A DNA stretch of 8,580 nt from contig JACCYD010001292.1 in the NCBI GenBank assembly GCA_013696695.1, positions 1 to 8,580 of the forward strand, written 5' to 3'. The notes below the pieces were generated by a model. The model was not told where the DNA came from, did no database searches, and saw nothing but the letters and a program-made list of their open reading frames with translations. Origin of the DNA: Deltaproteobacteria bacterium (GTDB taxonomy: Bacteria; Myxococcota_A; Polyangia; Haliangiales; Haliangiaceae). The first letter of the stretch is position 1. Every line of letters starts with the position of its first letter. The translations under genes and the position numbers were made by a program. Below are positions 6,598-8,580 of the stretch, piece by piece.

Positions 6598-7241
6598 GCG
6601 CCGCACTCTCGATCTGCATCTTCGCAAAGCCACCTGTCGCCGGCACCGTCAAGACCCGCCTTGCCGACGCGGAGCTCGCGGCTCGGCTCGCGCGTGCGTT
6701 CCTGCTCGACACCTGTGATTCGTTACGCGCGCTCGCATGGGCAGCCCCCATCCTCGCGACCACCGGCGATCTGGAACCCTCGCTCGCACGACGCGTGGAG
6801 ATCCCGATCTGGCCGCAAGGAAGCGGCGATCTGGGTGCGCGGATCGAACGCGTGATGAGGCGCGCGCTGGAGTCCGCTGATGGAGCGATCGCGATCGGTG
6901 CAGACACCCCCGGGCTACCTCGGGAACTTCTGGTTCGTGCATGTGAAGCACTGACCCGGGCCGATGCTGCGATCGGCCCGACGGACGATGGCGGGTTTTA
7001 TCTGCTCGCATTGCGTGCGTGCCCCGTCGGCCTGCTCGCAGACTTGCCGTGGAGCCGAAGCGACACGTTCGCGGCGACCCTCGAGCGGCTACGTTCTCGC
7101 GGGCTCCGCACCCTCGTCCTCGAGCCGTGGTTCGACGTCGACCGCCCGGCGGACCTCGAGCGGCTGCGCGCGCTGCTCTCGACGGGGGCGCTCGTCGCAC
7201 CCGAGACGCTCGCGTTGATCTCGGCAACGAGCTCGCCATGA
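6594..7241 (+). CDS. CofC-like DUF2064 transferase, TIGR04282 family (rSAM/selenodomain-associated transferase 1)
   Basis: A 215-residue protein with the nucleotide-sugar-transferase-like fold. Visible motifs are IFAKPPVAGTVKTRLA (9-24), the nucleotide-binding loop; GDLGARIERVM (78-88); AIGADTPGLP (100-109), with the metal-binding aspartate; GPTDDGGFYLLAL (128-140); LPWSRSDTFAATLERL (151-166); and FDVDRPADLERL (180-191). This pattern is typical of the family named transferase 1, rSAM/selenodomain-associated, which travels with ArsS. Homology to CofC and GT-A enzymes suggests nucleotidyl or glycosyl transfer. In this operon it could activate or glycosylate the dimethylarsinoyl-deoxyribose-phosphate released by the phosphorylase; the exact reaction is not established here. 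Its ATG shares four bases with the upstream stop (ATGA), and its stop overlaps the next start in the same way. Length is complete and typical. Confidence 0.9.
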   Translation: MSAALSICIFAKPPVAGTVKTRLADAELAARLARAFLLDTCDSLRALAWAAPILATTGDLEPSLARRVEIPIWPQGSGDLGARIERVMRRALESADGAIAIGADTPGLPRELLVRACEALTRADAAIGPTDDGGFYLLALRACPVGLLADLPWSRSDTFAATLERLRSRGLRTLVLEPWFDVDRPADLERLRALLSTGALVAPETLALISATSSP

Positions 7242-7603
7242 GGCCCGCGGGTCGCCGCGAGCTCGTGTTCGTCTACGACGCGGACAGCGGCACCTGGAGC
7301 AAGCTGTTCGATGCAGCGCACAAGGTGATCTCACCCGCGACGTATTCCTGCAGCCTGTGCGCGCTCACCTACGGCATGGTCTCGATGCGGCGCGAATGGG
7401 CACAGTTCGTCCGATCGCTTCCTCACGCCGTGCGCTTTGCCTACCGCGACGAGATCAGGCGCGAGCACGCGGTCGCTCCGCCCTTGCCTGCCCTTCTCGA
7501 GCGCCGCGACGGGGCGTGGATCACGCTACTCGACAAGCCGCAGATCGCAGCGTGCAAGAACGTCGACGAGCTGATCGCGCGGGTTCGTGAGGCCCTGACA
7601 TGA
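7238..7603 (+). CDS. Small CxxC protein of unknown function in the arsenosugar operon
   Basis: A 121-residue soluble protein. Key features: a strand-like start ELVFVYDADSG (8-18), followed by DAAHKVISPATYSCSLCALTYG (25-46), where C38 and C41 form a CxxC pair near H28; then RREWAQFV (51-58), a second strand VRFAYRDE (65-72), PPLPALLERRDGAWITLL (81-98) and C106 near the end. The layout of a beta strand, a CxxC-bearing helix and then an alternating fold is reminiscent of thioredoxin-like or DCC-type thiol-disulfide proteins, but this is inference. I know similar proteins with the YDADSG and SPxTYxCxLC signatures only as hypothetical. In this setting it might bind a trivalent arsenical or reduce the dimethylarsinoyl group or an enzyme thiol. 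The ATG at 7238 overlaps the upstream stop and precedes the conserved part by only 7 residues. The frame is open upstream to 7019, which is an overlap shadow of the transferase gene. Confidence 0.82.
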   Translation: MRPAGRRELVFVYDADSGTWSKLFDAAHKVISPATYSCSLCALTYGMVSMRREWAQFVRSLPHAVRFAYRDEIRREHAVAPPLPALLERRDGAWITLLDKPQIAACKNVDELIARVREALT

Positions 7604-8271
7604 TCTCCGTGATCATCCCGTGCTGGAACGAGGCCGCGGTCATCGAGACCACGATCGCGAGTGCTCGCCTGATCGCGGACGAGGTGATCGTCGTCGACAG
7701 CGAGAGTCTCGACGGCACGGCGGCGCTCGCGAGACGGGCTGGCGCCACGGTCATCCAAGCGGCCCGCGGGCGAGGTGCTCAGCTCGCAGCTGGCGCAGTG
7801 GCATCGCGCGGCGACACGTTGCTGTTTCTCCACGCCGATGCGCAGCTCCCGTCGTCAGCGCGTCGGGCGATCGAGCGTGCGCTCTCCGATCCCACGATCG
7901 GCGGCGGCAACTTCAAGCTGCGGTTCGAACCCGCGGATCCGTGGGCCCGTGTGTTCGCTCGGTTCAACCACGAGCGCCGACGCTGGCTGCGGATCTATTA
8001 TGGTGACTCGGGCCTGTTCGTCCGTCGCACGGTGTACGAGCAGATCGGTGGATTCCGGCCCCTCCCGATCATGGAGGACTACGACTTCGTGCGACGGCTG
8101 GAACGTGCGATCCGGACCGTCTACATCACGGATCTCGAGATCACGGCGAGTGCGCGACGGTTCGCTGCACGACCGCTGCGGACGCTCACGATCTGGACTG
8201 TGATCCAGACCCTTGCCTCGAGCGGCGTGTCCCCCCACCGGCTCGCACGTCTCTACGCGGATATCCGATGA
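7600..8271 (+). CDS. Family 2 glycosyltransferase, TIGR04283 family (rSAM/selenodomain-associated transferase 2)
   Basis: A 223-residue GT-A fold enzyme. Motifs: ISVIIPCWNEAAVIETTI (2-19); EVIVVDSESLDGTAALARRAGATVI (28-52), with the nucleotide-binding D33; ARGRGAQLAAGA (55-66); LLFLHADAQLP (74-84), in which the DxD-equivalent reads HADAQ; GNFKLRF (103-109); YGDSGLFVRRTVYEQIGGFRPLPIMEDYDFVRRL (134-167), with the ED pair typical of the catalytic base region; and ITASARRF (181-188). Such proteins transfer a sugar from a nucleotide-sugar donor; this subfamily accompanies ArsS and the CofC-like transferase. In the operon it is the best candidate to attach the arsenosugar unit to its aglycone or lipid carrier, or to glycosylate it; substrate unknown. 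There is no membrane segment, so it is cytosolic. GAGG seven bases before the ATG and ATGA overlaps at both ends support tight coupling. Confidence 0.92.
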   Translation: MISVIIPCWNEAAVIETTIASARLIADEVIVVDSESLDGTAALARRAGATVIQAARGRGAQLAAGAVASRGDTLLFLHADAQLPSSARRAIERALSDPTIGGGNFKLRFEPADPWARVFARFNHERRRWLRIYYGDSGLFVRRTVYEQIGGFRPLPIMEDYDFVRRLERAIRTVYITDLEITASARRFAARPLRTLTIWTVIQTLASSGVSPHRLARLYADIR

Positions 8272-8580
8272 CGCCACCCCTGTATCACGAGGTCTCCGGC
8301 GACCGAGGCGCCGCAACGCCGGTCTTCTTGCTCCGCCCGCTGGCAGGAACAATCGCACTGTGGGGTGCGTTTCGCACCGAGCTCGCCTCGCAGCGCCAGG
8401 TGATCGTCTGCGAAGCGCGAGGAATCGGGCGATCGCCACCCGCGGCACTTCCGACCAGCACGCGGGGCATGGCGCGAGACGCGGCGGCCGTCCTCGATGG
8501 TCTCGGGCTTCGCCGGGCCCACGTGTTCGGGCTATCCCTCGGCGGCATGGTCGCGACCTGGCTCGCGCTCGATCGTCCGG
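8268..8580 (+). CDS. Alpha/beta hydrolase, N-terminal 104 residues (runs off right edge)
   Basis: The ATG at 8268 overlaps the glycosyltransferase stop (ATGA), and the frame stays open to the window end. The visible 104 residues are an alpha/beta-hydrolase N-terminus: YHEVSG (6-11), a central strand with VFLLRPLAGTIALW (19-32), VIVCEARGIGRS (45-56), then ARDAAAVLDGLGL (69-81) and the nucleophile elbow VFGLSLGGMVATW (86-98), with S90 in GxSxG. Two spots are odd for the family: the usual oxyanion HGxG after strand 3 reads RPLAG, and the normal D-x-R-G-x-G-x-S loop has CEARGIGRS. The catalytic acid and histidine lie beyond the window. It could hydrolyse an ester or thioester of the arsenical end-product or its lipid form; the reaction cannot be assigned. 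Confidence 0.85.
   Translation, partial: MTPPLYHEVSGDRGAATPVFLLRPLAGTIALWGAFRTELASQRQVIVCEARGIGRSPPAALPTSTRGMARDAAAVLDGLGLRRAHVFGLSLGGMVATWLALDRP

Noticed and set aside
1..8580. tRNA genes, CRISPR arrays, insertion sequences or phage genes
   Set aside because: No tRNA-like cloverleaf, no regularly spaced direct repeats, and no transposase or integrase motif were seen on either strand.

Overview
The window is a GC-rich, densely packed piece of bacterial chromosome with frequent GTG starts, a strong G/C preference at third codon positions, and ATGA-type gene overlaps. The gene content (a TPR protein with a long low-complexity tail, a lone ECF-type sigma factor, a bifunctional Nnr, an arsenosugar-type cluster) suggests a myxobacterium or a related deltaproteobacterial-type organism. 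This is inference from style and content; there is no rRNA or marker gene to confirm it.

Left half, all on the minus strand (read right to left): nnr (4236-2728), encoding fused NAD(P)H-hydrate epimerase and dehydratase; a 272-base gap with a perfect 7-bp inverted repeat and an AT-richer stretch; a sigma-70 family (ECF-like) factor (2455-1766); a class IV PLP aminotransferase or 4-amino-4-deoxychorismate lyase (1677-838); and the N-terminal 267 residues of a TPR protein (801-1) that runs off the left edge. These look like housekeeping or regulatory genes with no obvious shared pathway.

Right half, all on the plus strand from 4323 to the right edge: seven genes with no intergenic gaps, each start overlapping the previous stop by 1 or 4 bases. 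In order they encode a four-helix membrane protein of unknown function, the radical SAM enzyme ArsS, an MTAP-type nucleoside phosphorylase, a CofC-like DUF2064 transferase, a small CxxC protein of unknown function, a family 2 glycosyltransferase, and an alpha/beta hydrolase cut by the right edge. ArsS homologues join the 5'-deoxyadenosyl group of SAM to dimethylarsinous acid. An adenine-specific phosphorylase could then remove the base, and the two transferases could build on the freed dimethylarsinoyl-deoxyribose. The operon therefore reads as a probable oxo-arsenosugar (arsenolipid precursor) pathway. The membrane protein, the CxxC protein and the unusual hydrolase are candidate members without an assigned role. 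No arsM (arsenite methyltransferase) is present in the window.

The two halves diverge from an 86-base region (4237-4322) that should carry promoters in both directions, although no clear consensus boxes are visible. No tRNA, rRNA, CRISPR array, insertion sequence or transposase was seen. The palindrome CGATCG is strikingly frequent throughout.
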